From Cyprinodon diabolis (lineage: Eukaryota > Chordata > Actinopteri > Cyprinodontiformes > Cyprinodontidae): 64,000 bases of DNA. Location of the stretch: contig CM060069.1 of NCBI GenBank assembly GCA_030533445.1, positions 6,672,924-6,736,923 of the forward strand. The letters run 5' to 3'. Each line of letters begins with the position of its first letter. Within the stretch, counting starts at the first letter, position 1. The notes under the pieces were generated by a model. The model was given only the letters and a program-made list of their open reading frames with translations, made no database searches and was not told where the DNA came from. This document shows positions 1 to 11,163 of the stretch, piece after piece. Made by a program: the position numbers and the translations under genes.

Positions 1-1066
1 CAGCATAATCTTTTTGCTGAACAGAATCTACAATCATCTGGACAAGCCGGCGAGCACAGTGAGAATCATGTTCTTTGATTTCTCCAGTGCCTTCAACACC
101 ATCCGCCCGGCTCTACTAGGTGAGAATATGACTGCGGTGCAGGTGGAGGCCCCCATCGTGTCCTGGATTGTTGATTACCTGATGGGCAGACCACAGTATG
201 TACGCCTACAGAACTGTGTGTCTGACAGGGTGGTCAGCAACACTGGGGCCCCTCAGGGGACTGTCCTCTACCCCTTCCTCTTCACCCTTTTCACCTCAGA
301 TTTCAACTATTGGTATGAGTCCTGCCACCTTCAGAAGTTTTCTGATGACTCAGCAATTTTTGGCTGTATTGAAAAGGGTGAGGAGAGTGAATACAGCTCA
401 ACGTAACAAAGACTAAGGAGCTAATAGTGGATCTGAGGAGGACAAAAACACCTGTGGCCCCTGCTTCCATCCAGGGGGTTCCTGTTGACACTGTGGTGGA
501 GTATAAGTACCTGGGAGTGTACTTTAACAATAAGTTGGACTGGACTAGAAACACCGAGGCGGTCTACAAACAGGGCCAAAGCCGACTATTCTTCCTGAGG
601 AGGCTGAAGTCCTTTAACATCTGTGGGGCGATGCTGAGGATGTTTCATAAGTCAGTTGTTGCTAGCACGCTCTTCTTTGCTGTCACATGCTGGGGCAGTG
701 GGTTGAGGGTCTTTGACAACAACAGACTGAACAAACTGATCAGGAGGGCCGGTGATGTTGTGGGGGAGGAGCTGGATACTCTGACCACTGTGGCAGAGAG
801 GAGGATGCTGTCCAGGCTTCAGTCCATCTTAGACAATGACTCACATCCTCTCCATGACACACCGGTCCAGCAGATGAGCTCCTTCAGCAGAAGACTCCTC
901 CTACCCAGATGCACCAAAGAGCTCCACAGGAAATTATTCCTGCCTGTGGTCATAACGCCTCCCTCAAGTGATTCAGGCCTCTGTAATTGAAATTTATTCA
1001 TTCCTTGCACTGTTTTTGCACGTCACTATCACTTTACTTGGATGTAGATATACATATGCATATAAC

Positions 1067-1152
<86 letters not shown>

Positions 1153-1303
1153 GAGTTATATGTGTATATATTCATATGTTCATTATCTTGTGTGGATTGT
1201 TGTATATATATATGTATATATATATATGTAACTGTATCTGGAGTGTGTAACAAAAGTAATTTCCCTCTGGAACTATTAAAGTATTTCTGATTCTGATTCT
1301 AAT
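1..1303 (+). mobile_element. 5'-truncated Rex1/jockey-like non-LTR retrotransposon (LINE), decayed
   Basis: Two consecutive open stretches on the plus strand encode reverse transcriptase pieces. The first (14-406) holds the FFDFSSAFNTI block and GAPQGTVL, followed by FSDD in place of the usual YADD. The second (427-990) holds the LINE thumb and C-terminal segment with YKYLGV, LFFLRRLKSF and CWGSG. They lie in different frames, and the expected linker of roughly 15 residues between them is missing, so a small deletion or frameshift near 395-425 has inactivated the element. The 3' UTR contains a TA microsatellite and ends near 1303 in tandem copies of TTCTGA, the usual tail of this fish LINE group. 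The 5' end lies outside the window. The clade name is inferred from recalled motifs; that it is a LINE is clear. Confidence 0.85.
1069..1147. repeat. TA dinucleotide microsatellite
   Basis: About 79 bp of uninterrupted (TA)n lie in the 3' UTR of the LINE. A shorter TA-rich patch follows at 1202-1229. Confidence 0.95.
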
Positions 1304-2598
1304 GTAGAAATTCTAGGAACCACTAGTAAACCTGCAGATTGAGAGCGAAGTGCTCTGTTAGGAACATAAGGAACAATCAGATCTCTGATATAAGATGGAG
1401 CTTGGCCATTTAAGGCTTTATATGTGAGAAGGAGGATTTTAAATTCTATTCTGGATTTAACAGGAAGCCAATGAAGAGAAGCCAGGATAGGAGAGATATG
1501 ATCTCTCTTTTTAATTTTCATCAGAACTCTGGCTGCAGCATTTTGGATCATCTGAAGGCTTTTAACTACAGTGTGTGGACTTCCTGATAGTAAAGAATTA
1601 CAATAGTCCAGCCTTGAAGTAACAAATGCATGGACTAGTTTCTCAGCATCACCCCTGGACAGGAGATTTCTAATTTTTGCAATGTTCCTCAGATGAAAGA
1701 AGGAAATTCTAGAAACCTCTTTGATATGTGATTTAAATGACAGGTCCTGATCAAAAACAACACCAAGATTTTTTACTTTATTATCTGAAATCAGTTTAAT
1801 CCCATCCAAATGAAGTGACTGGCTAATCAGCTTCTTTTTCAAAGACTCTGGTCCAAAGACTATAACTTCTGTTTTGTCTGCATTCACAAGGAGAAAGTTA
1901 AGAGTCATCCAGGTTTTTATGTCTTCAGACATGCCTGTAATCTATGTAATGGGTTAGCTTCATCTGGATTTATAGACAGATATAGCTGGGTATCATCAGC
2001 ATAACAGTGGAAATTAATCCTATGCTGTCTAATAATTCTACCGATTGGGAGCATATATAAAGTAAAGAGAATTGGTCCTAGCACTGATCCCTGTGGTACT
2101 CCACGGGTAACCTTTGAGCATGAGAGTATGACAAGTCCATTATCTGAGGCCATGAGAATATCATTAGTGACTTTCACCAGAGCTGTTTCAGTGCTTTGAT
2201 GAGCTCTAAAGCCAGACTGAAACTCTTCAAAAAGTTCATTATGGTGTAAGTGATCGCAAACTTGTTTGGCAACTACTTTCTCAAGAATTTTTAGATAAGA
2301 AAGAAAGATTGGATATAGGTCTTTAATTGACCAAGTCATCTGGGTCATGAGACAGTTTCTTAAGCAGAGGTTTAATTACAGCAACCTTAAAAGCTTTAGG
2401 TACATATCCCTGTAACAGAGAAAGATTAATCACATCTAAAATGGAGGAGGAGATCAAAGGGAATACCTCCTTAAATAACCTGGTTGGAACTGGATCTAAC
2501 ATACAAGTTGAAGGCTTAGATGAAGACAATAGTTTTGCTATTTCAGAAACTTCAACTGGATCAAAGCAGTCTAAACCCGGTTCAGTTTCCATTTCCAT
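1304..2598 (-). mobile_element. L2-type LINE fragment, minus strand, internally deleted
   Basis: Three minus-strand open stretches (2598-2323, 2348-1917, 1932-1276) together resemble the reverse transcriptase of fish L2 elements. Seen in order: [53 protein letters not shown] (catalytic YADD), then SRLDYCNSLLSG and LASLHWLPVKSRIEFKILL near the C-terminus. The frame changes twice, and the block that should carry the first catalytic aspartate is missing between LMASDNG and VTRGVPQG, so the enzyme is dead. Its 3' end abuts the tail of the plus-strand LINE at about 1300. The last residues of the open frame are translated from that tail's TTCTGA repeats and are not part of the L2 protein. Confidence 0.88.
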
Positions 2599-3085
2599 AT
2601 TTCATGATGTATTTTGACCCTCCATATACCACAGATCATAATGATTGGGTTAAGCATGTTGTGACCCCCGACTTGGTGTCTCATGACCCCCCAGGGGTCC
2701 TGACCCCAGTTTGGAATCATTGCTTTATGGTGATATTGACCCAAAATGAACAGTACTTATTAATATTTTAACTCTTGTTATATATAGCACCTACTTAGCG
2801 ATATTTCTACTTGGAGCGGTTTAAGTTTGTGAGTATTTTTTGTTTCTCCGAAGCTTAATTTAAAAAAAAATAATAACCTTTGTGATATTTTTGCAGCAAT
2901 GTTAAACTTAGACGTTGGATCTGCTGTAAAATGATACAACAGAATTGAAAAGGTAAATTATAAAGAAACAGATGTTAAAACTTGTGTTTGCAACTAGTCC
3001 AACTGCTCTGCTCAATATAATAATAATACATTTTATTTCAAGCGCTTTTCAAAACAGTCAGGGAAACTGTACTGATAAAAACAAT
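2599..3085. other. AT-rich intergenic stretch, nothing recognised
   Basis: Mostly AT-rich sequence with short C-runs near 2665-2705. No convincing coding frame or terminal repeats were seen. Confidence 0.5.
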
Positions 3086-3480
3086 TGAGTTTATTGATCC
3101 TACAGTGGAGAAATTTACTTCTTACATCAGAAGAAGAAGAAGATTGTGCAAAAAGGAAGAAGAAGGTGCATGGGATATATACAGCATATACAGTGCGTCC
3201 ACACATGACAGCTTTTTTTTAAATAGTAGGATCATTTTACCGGGTTATTGGTCAGGGTGTTTGCACAGGTATTTATATGGATGGATATTTATATTTTATA
3301 TTATATTTTTTATTGTTATTGCACTGTGTGTCAAATATAGGGAAACAGTTATTGCACAGGGTATCAAATGGTAAATTGCAGATTATACATTACACAAGTT
3401 ATTGCTGTTGTAGTGTCACAGTGTAGTCTAGTTGCAGCAGGGATGAATGACCTGCAGGGTCAAGATGAAAAAGATTAAAA
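3086..3480 (-). repeat. LINE 3'-tail-like dispersed repeat, copy 1
   Basis: The segment starts with a TTATTGATC..ACAGTGGAGAAATTTACTT motif followed by AAG/GAA-rich sequence. The same arrangement recurs at 28455-28560. In reverse it resembles the tail of fish LINEs (GTGAATTTCCC...ATCAATAA). The right boundary is approximate. Confidence 0.5.
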
Positions 3481-3650
3481 AGCAAAATTGTCATACTTAA
3501 AAGAAACAAAACAAACTACACAAACTCAAAATTATTGAAGAGAATTAGAGACACTGACAAAAAAGTGAACTGATTGACTATTACCGGTATTTTATTTTAA
3601 TATGGGAAAAAAGTTAGAATTCTGATTTTAATTTCAGAATTATTATCTTA

Positions 3651-4110
3651 ATGTAGATGGGCACCATGAAGGAAGAGATGTGGGAGCACTCAGCTTCACC
3701 AAGTTGTTTGGGAGGGTCAGTAACACAGTGGTGGAAAATGACAGAATTAGGTGACTTTTAACGTGTCCGAGGGGTACCAGGTGATGCCATTTCACTAATG
3801 GAAGAGCAGAAGGTGATAAAAACAAGAGAGCTCATCTCTAAAACAGACATGGCTACGGCTTGATATTAACATGTTTGTTAGCTGTCAGAATTCAGTCAGA
3901 ATTCTGAGATTATGTCAAAAATTATGAGAAAAAAGTCAGAATTCTGAGATTAGAGTCAATATTTTGAGAATAAAGTCAGAAATGTGAAAAAAGAGTCAGA
4001 ATTCTGAGATTAGAGTCAATATTTTGAGATTAAAGTCAGAAATGTGAGAAAAAAGTCAGAATTCTGAGATTAAAGTCAGAATTCTGACTTTTTCTCACAT
4101 TATACTGAAA
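3651..4110. repeat. Dispersed repeat plus GTCAGAATTCTGA tandem array, inverted copy of 23440-23940
   Basis: Positions 3651-3880 match 23486-23735 in reverse orientation; shared words include the complement of TGGTGCCCATCTACATTA and ATGGCTACGG/CCATGTCTGTTTTAGAGA. From about 3888 to 4100 the sequence is a degenerate tandem array around the palindromic unit GTCAGAATTCTGAGATTA. The second copy has the same array beside the same body, so this is one mobile family, probably a non-autonomous DNA transposon of unknown class. Confidence 0.6.
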
Positions 4111-4439
4111 TAAAATGTAAAAATCAGTTAACTTTTTTATTTTTTCAGTGGCCCTCATCCTCTTCTGTACAAACTTCACACAGGAAAGTAACACACAAAA
4201 AATCCTAGTGATGTGATAGAAACATCGAGAACGTCGCAGGATTTGTTTATCTATGAAGTTCTGTCATTTAGCCACTAGATGGCGACAGAAATACCAAAAC
4301 ACGCACCACATCCATACAGGGGGAAATAACTGCATAAATAACCTCCATTGTTTTCAAGGGGGGAAAAAGATGGAAAGGCGAGACAACAGAGAACCGATGA
4401 AGACTTCTTCCTTGTTTTAATAAACATTCCTGTTGTTGA
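4111..4439. other. Upstream flank of the dusp26-like gene
   Basis: About 330 bp with no recognised repeat or coding frame precede the CG-richer segment holding the putative first exon. It could contain the promoter, but no clear TATA box or factor site was identified. Confidence 0.4.
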
Positions 4440-4659
4440 AGCTGCTGTCGCCACGGTTATAAAGGGGACTTGTTGCGGAGATGGAGATGCGGCGGCGGTC
4501 TGTGGAGATATTCGCTGGGTGCTGAAGCAGCTGGAGGCTCTCATCCTCAGCATCATCATCCTCATCCTTCCTCCCACATCAACTACATGAGTCAACATGG
4601 CCGCGGAGGAGCTCGACCTGCTCTGAGCTGCAGAAGAAAAGAGAAACAATCCTCCTGAG
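4440..4659 (+). promoter_or_regulatory. dusp26: Probable 5' non-coding first exon / promoter-proximal region of dusp26-like gene
   Basis: This segment is richer in CG than its surroundings (GCGGCGG near 4490, CCGCGG near 4600) and ends in CCTGAG|GTAAAA, a good splice donor with GT at 4660-4661. A pyrimidine-rich acceptor, TCTGCCTCCTGCTCAG, ends at 4815, six bases before the start codon. Together they suggest a short intron (4660-4815) in the 5' UTR. A small upstream ATG frame lies near 4597. The 5' limit of the exon is not visible. This is an inference from splice signals; no transcript evidence is available here. Confidence 0.45.
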
Positions 4660-4820
4660 GTAAAATGATCAGAAACTCTTTTATTTCTGGAGACATTTAA
4701 AATATATCTATGAGGTGGAAAAAACAAAGTAAGTTTTCTCCTTGGTGTAGCTACAGGTTCTATCTGCTGTATATATATTTTATTTATAAAATGCCCCTTT
4801 CTGCCTCCTGCTCAGAATAA

Positions 4821-4999
4821 ATGGCGTTCATGTCGCGGTTCTCCCGCTCCCGGAGCAGCTCCAGGTCTCCGAGCAGAAAGGATTCAGACCGTGACTCCCA
4901 AACCCTGACGGTGTCTGAGCTGGAGAGGCTGCTCTACACTGGGAAGACGGCCTGCAACCACGCGGACGAAGTCTGGCCCAGACTCTACATCGGAGACCA
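4821..4999 (+). CDS. dusp26: dusp26-like dual-specificity phosphatase, coding exon 1
   Basis: This exon encodes residues 1-60 of an atypical dual-specificity protein phosphatase, which removes phosphate from Tyr and Ser/Thr of MAP-kinase-type substrates. It reads MAFMSRFSRSRSSSRSPSRK, then the ELERLLYTGKTACNHADEVW block and LYIGDQ. Those blocks closely resemble recalled human DUSP26, including the start around MTFMARFSRSSSRSP, more than DUSP13, DUSP29 or DUSP3. The first in-frame ATG (4821) follows a splice acceptor by six bases. The donor is CCA|GTGAGT with GT at 5000-5001, and the exon ends after two bases of a Gln codon that exon 2 completes. The serine/arginine-rich N-terminus looks disordered. 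Spliced total is 597 coding bases, 198 residues, against about 211 in the human protein. Confidence 0.9.
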
Positions 5000-6700
5000 G
5001 TGAGTTGGTGCGGCAGAGACATGGGCGGCTCTAGACAGGGGCCAACGGGGGCCAGTGCCCCGTACATCATGTCTCGGCCCCTGTTATGGCCCCTGTCACA
5101 GCCCCTGTACCAAAGACATAATCAGGGGCGCCATATGGGGGTGGTTAGGAATATTCTAAGTGCCCTTAACTGAGGGGGGCCCAAAAACAGGAAAATATTC
5201 TTCCCACTATATTTTGTAAATATAAAAAGAATCCAGCAGTAAAATAAAATATCTTTGTGTTCTCACAAGGATAATTGTTTGGTCCATAGGTCCCAGGAGT
5301 TTGCTCGTACCGGGGCTTAAATTCAACGTGCGCATCATCTGAGATAGTGATAAAAAAATGAAACAAATTTAGAAGAAAATGTATAAATAAGCAGCAATGC
5401 AGAAAAAACACCCGCTGCTGAAAAACGTCCCAAAGTCTGGTTTTCAAAAAGGAACACAAAGAAAGGAGAAAGGGGAGAGAGGGAGAAGGTGTCCAATACG
5501 CAGGGGCGGAGCTAGATGCCGGGCCAGGGGTGGCCAGTTATTGGGAACCCTTGTGACCACCCCTATCATTTTCCCCCCCTAATTCAGACGGTGGCCCCAG
5601 TAAAGTGCGGATTAGACTTCTGCAACCGCACACATCAAATGTCGCTTGGGTCTGGTCGCAAACCAGTTTATGGTATGCGGTCTGGAATTTCTAGGGACGG
5701 GTTAGGAGCATATTCGAGAACTGGCGAGAACTTTGGCGGATGGTTACTAGAGCTTCGGCAGCGGCGGCGGGAGTGTTTATCTTCCAAAAAAATAGCACAT
5801 CTGCAAGATATCACGGTCAAGTAGATGGATCTAGAGTTGTTAGACATCGAAGAGGAACAGGTTCTGTTAATGGAGTTGGCAAAAAGACTGATTAACCTTT
5901 CGTCGTAGTTGTCCATTGTAGTTGTTCCTTGGTTTTTAAAAATGGCGCGCACCGAATCGAGAAGGACGACCACACAGACAGCTGGAAAGGCATACCAAGG
6001 ACCAATCACAACGCAGAGTCAGGACTTTTTTGAGACAGAGACAGATCTTACGGTTGCAGAGGCTATGCGTCAGAAGCATAAATTGGCCTTAATACTCCAA
6101 AGTGAATTGTTTAAACTTTTTTAACATTTCATGTAACATTTTTCATTTAATAGTGGAGGTGAGTATTGGCGTGAGTGTTGCGATTCGATACATGTCGCGA
6201 TACTTGGGTCACGATACGATATTATCGATATTGCAGTATCACTATATATTGCCATATTTTCCCCAGCTATCAAAATCAAATGATGAGATAAAACAGCAAG
6301 TGCTGTATATTTTCATCAGAAAATATGGATTAGGTATTATTATCCATGTTGTTTGGGGTTTTTCTTCCACTGTGACTGCCTCAAATACAGATTTGGTGCT
6401 GCACGCACAGTTAAAGGGCTCCACAGCGCTTCCTGCCAGAGTGGTGGTGCAGAGGTAGCCCATTTCCCCATCAATGTTTTATGCAACCATTTTTTTTTTG
6501 TTGAAAATCGATACTAAGAAGTGAAAGATCGATATTATATTGGGCAGCCAAATATTACGATATATCGCCAAAACGATTATTTCCCACACCCCTATTTAAT
6601 AGTAATTACTTTACAACAAAAACACTGTGGTTAATTATGCACATCAATATTCTAACATGAAAAGATACAGAATTGATGCTCTTTCCAGAACTAGATTTTG
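5000..6700. mobile_element. Mosaic of degraded DNA-transposon pieces in dusp26 intron 1
   Basis: GC-rich transposon-end-like words occur at 5090-5180 (GGGGCGCCATATGGGGGTGG) and 5500-5600 (AGGGGCGGAGCTAG, GGGGTGGCCAG). From about 6165 to 6600 the sequence has the ATCGATA-rich character of hAT ends and finishes in TTCCCACACCCCTATT, but no intact partner end is visible. Short ATG frames near 5824 and 5942 are acidic or basic scraps I do not recognise. Boundaries and families are uncertain. Confidence 0.45.
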
Positions 6701-7421
6701 CCTTATGGGGCAGAGATGGGAAGTAATGAAGTACAAATACTTCGTTACTGTACTCAAGTAGATTTTTCTGATATTTTTACTTTACTTTACTACTTATTTT
6801 TATGGCGACTTTTTACTTCTACTCCTTACATTTTAAAAAATTGGCTCGTTACTTTAGTTTTGAATCATTTCAATGGATTTACTGTTATTATTTTTCACGT
6901 CATCAATACTGTGAAATCGGAGCCGTTTTCCCCCTCTGTTCCCAAAGTGTAGCCGCCGTCTATCACACACAGCGTCACATCCTTCACTACATTTCCCAGC
7001 ATGCACCACAGACCGGCCGTCATGTGGCGGCAGTTCCAGACAATTCACCCGGTAATTTACACTACTTCAGAAATTACAACGTCACCTTTCATTCAACACT
7101 TAACTTACTCATCAGCGTAGCAAACTCTGAAGGTACCCACTGCGACAGCTAGGGGTGTAAATAATAATCGTTTTGTATCGATGCATCGATCCAAAAGCCG
7201 ACGATCCGATGCATCGACACGTCCGCAAGATAATTGATTCATGTTTTTTTTTCCCTCCGGTCTATTTTTATCCATTTGCTCCTGGGCGTAATTCTTCCTC
7301 CCGTGCTGCGGTGCCGCTAAACCTATTTTGCCCTCCTACCTCGCTTCCTGGTTATACTCTTACAGCAGTGTGTTGCATTGAGCTTGACACAGACATTTTT
7401 GATTTATGCTCAGTATTGAAG

Positions 7422-7722
7422 CGCAGTCTGAGCTACACACTGTGGGTCTAGATACGGCCGAGGCGGCGAGGAAGTGGGGATGAGTTTAGTCCGACGACGG
7501 AGGGACATGAGGGCCAAAAAGAGTGGAGATTCAGCTGGAAAAAGGGTCCCAGCGGTCTCGCGCACCTCGCTCTTCTAGCGGGTCAAACTTCACGAGTTGT
7601 TTTCCGCAATTTTGGTCATAAAAACAAAACAAGCCGGCCTCCTGTCTGCTGCACTGCTTGCGGTCAGCTACAATCTGGGAGAGGTGCAGCGGAGCGTCTC
7701 TCAAGGGGGCGGTGACGTCGAC
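7422..7722 (+). repeat. Repeat module shared with the 35.3-36.4 kb region (copy without the L1)
   Basis: Shared words include GTGGGTCTAGATACGGCCGAG, GGAGGGACATGAGG and GCGCACCTCGCTCTTCTAGC in the same order as at 35340-36200. This copy has no L1 between GGAGGGACAT and GAGG, so it represents the pre-insertion arrangement. Confidence 0.75.
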
Positions 7723-7727
7723 ACTCT

Positions 7728-8045
7728 GGAGCCTTCTTCTTCTTCTTTTTTTTAATGGCGGTTGGCAAACAACTTATAGGTGCATTACCGCCACCTTCCA
7801 GAATGGAGTATGGACCAGACAAACTTTTATATTCTCCCTAAAATACCCGTTCTTCTTAGAAAATTAAAAATACTCCCAAAAACTACATCCCCAGATGACC
7901 TTTGAAACAATTCCCTTATATCTAGTTTATTTTTATTCCTGTCTAACTCTCTAAGCAACATCTCTCTTTCCTGAGTATATTTATTACATTCTAAAAAAAT
8001 ATGTTGGACAGTTTCTCTGGAGCCGAGGTATTGCATTGAACTCAT
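7728..8045 (-). mobile_element. 3' fragment of a LINE with an ETVQHIFLEC-type zinc motif
   Basis: The minus strand encodes about 70 residues containing ETVQHIFLECNKYTQERE, the kind of Cys/His segment found at the C-terminus of several LINE ORF2 proteins. It is followed by a 3' UTR (on plus: GGCGGTTGGCAAACAACTTA) ending in a TTC-rich tail at 7728-7755. Only the 3' end is present, as for a 5'-truncated insertion. The clade is not assigned. Confidence 0.6.
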
Positions 8046-8192
8046 TACACTGATATTGTGCAGTATTTTTGCAGTATTTTTGATGCAACTTTTCTACTTC
8101 TGTTATTTGCTGTTGTTTCTTAAGAAAATGCATAATGATATTACAGCTTTCATTGATTTATTTCAAACTTGAAACTTTGTTTAGCCTGTAAG

Positions 8193-8197
<5 letters not shown>

Positions 8198-8226
<29 letters not shown>
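8198..8226. repeat. Poly-A tract
   Basis: About 29 consecutive A residues just inside the right end of the nested hAT. Confidence 0.9.
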
Positions 8227-8231
<5 letters not shown>

Positions 8232-8518
8232 CGATTAATCGAATCGAATCGTGGTGTATTCTTGAGTATCGAAAATAATCGAATCGTTGGGTCAGGAAAT
8301 TGATACTGAATCAAATCGCCATGATGGATGTGATTTACACCCCTAGCGACAGCTTTAATATACATTTCGTAGTCGGGAATAAAACTTCCCAGTCAAATTA
8401 CACATCCTCTTCCCTTAGTCCGTCAGCATACTGGTCCGTGTGGAAACAAGTACCGCATCGGAGCCAGTCTCTTATCCATTGTCCCAGGGCATTGGAAAAG
8501 ACTATTAGGGGGCAGGGG

Positions 8519-9830
8519 TGTTAAGTGAGATTTCAATGTATGTAATAATTGTTTGCATGGTAATAAGTAGGTGAAACGGTAATGTTAGTATGGTTAAATT
8601 ATTTCATAAATATGTATGTTTTTGTATGAATGATGCTATTGTCTGTATTTATTTTTCTACAATGTTAACTGTGCTTTATTGGGGATTTGCCTTCCAGTTT
8701 AGTTGGGCTGTCCCAATTGGCTGATTGTTGGTGGGTCTATTTAAGGGGCACACTCACAATGGCTTAGGGGGGGCTGCTTGGAGAGACTGGTTGGAGAAAC
8801 TGCTTTTGAAGGTCTGCTTAGAGAGACTATGGCCGTTTCTCAATTCACGAGAACGCAAGTACGTAGTCACGTTCTCGTCAAGTCCGTTCTTGGCGAGAAT
8901 GCAGGAAGATCTGACTTGACGAGAACGCGAGCACGCAAGCACGTATGTGTACTGGAACAGATGCGAACTCGTGACGTCATCACATGCAACGTTCTTTAGC
9001 ATTTCTTTAACAGTCAAAACTATTTATTCCCTACACAAAACATTTTAAAAACAATACTTTTAATTTCTAAAGCTTAAAAAACATTTAAAAAAATTACCAA
9101 ACCGTGGGTATAAAACCAGCAATGGCGGGAATTTCTTTGTTCACACATAACTAGACCGAGAGAAGTGCACTACAGACGGGGTAACATTAGCCCTGGCTGC
9201 GGTTACCCTCGGAGACCTGCTGGTCACTCTGGTCCGCTCAACTACGGACTTTTTTTTTTTTAATGTTGCACTAACTCTGTAAACAGGCCACACAGGAAAG
9301 CTTAAATGTATAATGTTATCGCCTCAAACGATTTCAAAACGTACTTTTGAAGAACAACAGCTGCAGAAAAGGGAATGTTTAACTTACCACTGTGAGCGCT
9401 GTCTCGAATCAAGCTGCGGCCGCGGGGCATTCTGGGGAAGCGGTCAGTCTGAAGAACACACAAGTCTGCTCTGATGCATGCTCGATAAAGAGGGCGGGGC
9501 GAGAACAACATCCGGGGATTTGGTGCGTTCTCGATCTGGCGTTCTCGAGAATTGGAACGGTACTCGGGCTGAGGCTGATGACGTGTCACAAGTACACGAG
9601 AACGCTCAAGAACGCATATTGAGAAACGGCCTCTATTTAAAGTCAGCTTGCTGTGAGGCTGTCAGTGTTTTGTATTGCCTGCAATGGCCGGTTTTGTTTT
9701 CTTTATTTGAAAGTATTTTGTTTGTTTTGTTTTTGTTTTGTCCTCACCGTTGCACCAGTAAATAAACACGCTTTTGAACTGGAATTTTGTTGTCCACTGG
9801 CTCTTACCACCTTTTTGCAAGTCATCTGCT
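8519..9830 (+). mobile_element. LTR-like sequence interrupted by a TIR element
   Basis: Starting at TGTTAAGTGAG and ending around CTCTTACCACC, the outer parts (8519-8830 and 9632-9830) read like a retrotransposon LTR: a TATTTAAGG-type promoter word near 8740, then an AATAAA signal near 9761. The middle is replaced by the GGCCGTTTCTC element. No target duplication was found, so the exact ends are uncertain. Confidence 0.45.
8831..9631. mobile_element. DNA transposon with GGCCGTTTCTCAAT terminal inverted repeats
   Basis: The left end GGCCGTTTCTCAATTCACGA is mirrored by ATTGAGAAACGGCC at the right end. Many short GAGAACG/CGTTCTC words lie inside both ends. No transposase is visible in the 801 bp, so it is non-autonomous. 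A partial second copy of the right half is at 54990-55150 (GGGCTGAGGCTGATGACGT shared). The flanks (CTAT / TCTAT) do not give a clear target duplication. Confidence 0.75.
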
Positions 9831-10285
9831 TACTCCTCCTCTGACGTGAGACGGGAGCTGGCGAGCCGTTTTCTCACAAATACCAAATTCAATCTAATTG
9901 GATGGGAATCTACTTTGCATTTGACACACCACTACAAGATGAATCGTCAGATTCGGCGGTATTCATTCGCGGCAAATAATTGCAGCTTGGTGGCGGTGGC
10001 GTTAGCATAGTGGTATAGACGACGAGATGATTGAAAATGAACACAACGGAGATCTAGTCCTATTGGCAGACATCCATTTAAAATGTAGGCAACGGCATGA
10101 AAAAAGTGGTTTCTACTTTTACTTTTATACTTTAAGTAAATTTACAAGCCTGTACTTTGTTACTTTTACTTGAGTAAAGAAGTTTAATCAGTACTTCCAC
10201 TTTTACCAGAGTATTTTTTAACACAAGTATCTGTACTTTTACTCAAGTACGGAAAGTGAGTACTTTTGCCATCTCTGTTATGGGG

Positions 10286-10625
10286 TGAAGAGAAAATTAT
10301 GTCTTTGCAAGTCATCTAGGGTCTTCAGTGAAATCAGACATCAATAACTACTTTGATAATAATAATGAATTTCATGTATATATTAGTAGATTTAAATATT
10401 AATTTTATGCAGAATGATTACTGATAAAATTATGTATGTAGTGGTAATGATCAAGATGTTCTCCCCACATCTCAAACTAGAAAGAATTTTGTCCACTACA
10501 CCTTCAATTTAGACAGCATGGATGTTTAGATATATGTCTAACTATATTTGTTAGCAAAGGCTGTAGGAAAGTATAATTAGTCTTTTTTAAGAAAATATGG
10601 ATGTTGTGCTTGTTCCTGTTGGAAC
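10286..10625. other. AT-rich intronic stretch, nothing recognised
   Basis: About 340 bp of dusp26 intron 1 between the composite hAT and the interrupted solo LTR, with no coding frame or repeat structure seen. Confidence 0.5.
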
Positions 10626-11163
10626 AGTGTTGTCATGATGGGTTTCAAATATTTTGCCCACATGCAGATACAACTCAGAGGCAGGGGAAAAGTTCAACAG
10701 TTTATTGAGATAATGACACTGAGAGAGACATAAACCAAGGATCCTAGGGGAACCGGAACCGGAAGCTCTATAGAGAGATCAGATTGATGAGTTCAAGGTC
10801 CGTGGGATTTACAGGTTGATACTGAAAACATAGCCAGGAAGGACTCACGGTAGATGACTTGTGGTAGCTCCTTGGTTCCTGTTTTTGGGGATGAATCAGA
10901 TAAGGAGATAACTTGCTTGAGGGCGGACAGGCAGACTTGTAGAGGTCCAGAGGAGCAGCTGAGCGGACTGTCAACAAGTTTTCCTAAAGTGGACTGCAAA
11001 CTGAATTGGTGGATGTTTTCCTTAGTCTCAGAGAGACGCATAGATTCCTTCCAAGGCTTGAAGGACCCGGCTTATCCAGTTGATCAGGAAATAATCCCAA
11101 TACTGGCAAACACTCTGGCGTCAAGGTGGTGACAGTCCGCTGCTTATATACTGCTCTGGTAAT

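Larger units (their letters stand above)
7150..8345. mobile_element. Nested hAT element, perfect 8-bp target duplication
   Basis: Terminal inverted repeats TAGGGGTGTAAAT and ATTTACACCCCTA bound a 1,196-bp element with GCGACAGC directly outside both ends (7142-7149 and 8346-8353). Subterminal sequence is rich in ATCGAT words on both sides. It sits inside the larger hAT at 6711-10277, so it is younger. Inside are a repeat shared with 35278-36380, a reversed LINE tail (7728-8045) and a poly-A run. No transposase is encoded. Confidence 0.92.
6711..10277. mobile_element. Composite hAT-type element with perfect 8-bp target duplication
   Basis: The element begins CAGAGATGGGAAGTAATGAA and ends with CTTTTGCCATCTCTG, giving imperfect terminal inverted repeats that begin CAGAGATGG. 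It is flanked on both sides by the same 8 bp, TTATGGGG (6703-6710 and 10278-10285). An 8-bp duplication is the hAT hallmark. Subterminal stretches on both sides are full of AAGTA/TACTT words, as in fish non-autonomous hATs. The core original element is only a few hundred bases; most of the 3.57 kb is later insertions (7150-8345 hAT and an LTR-like block with a TIR element, 8519-9830). No transposase was found. Confidence 0.85.

Noticed and set aside
968..1253. Tyr/Ile repeat open frames
   Set aside because: Caused by the TA microsatellite in a LINE 3' UTR.
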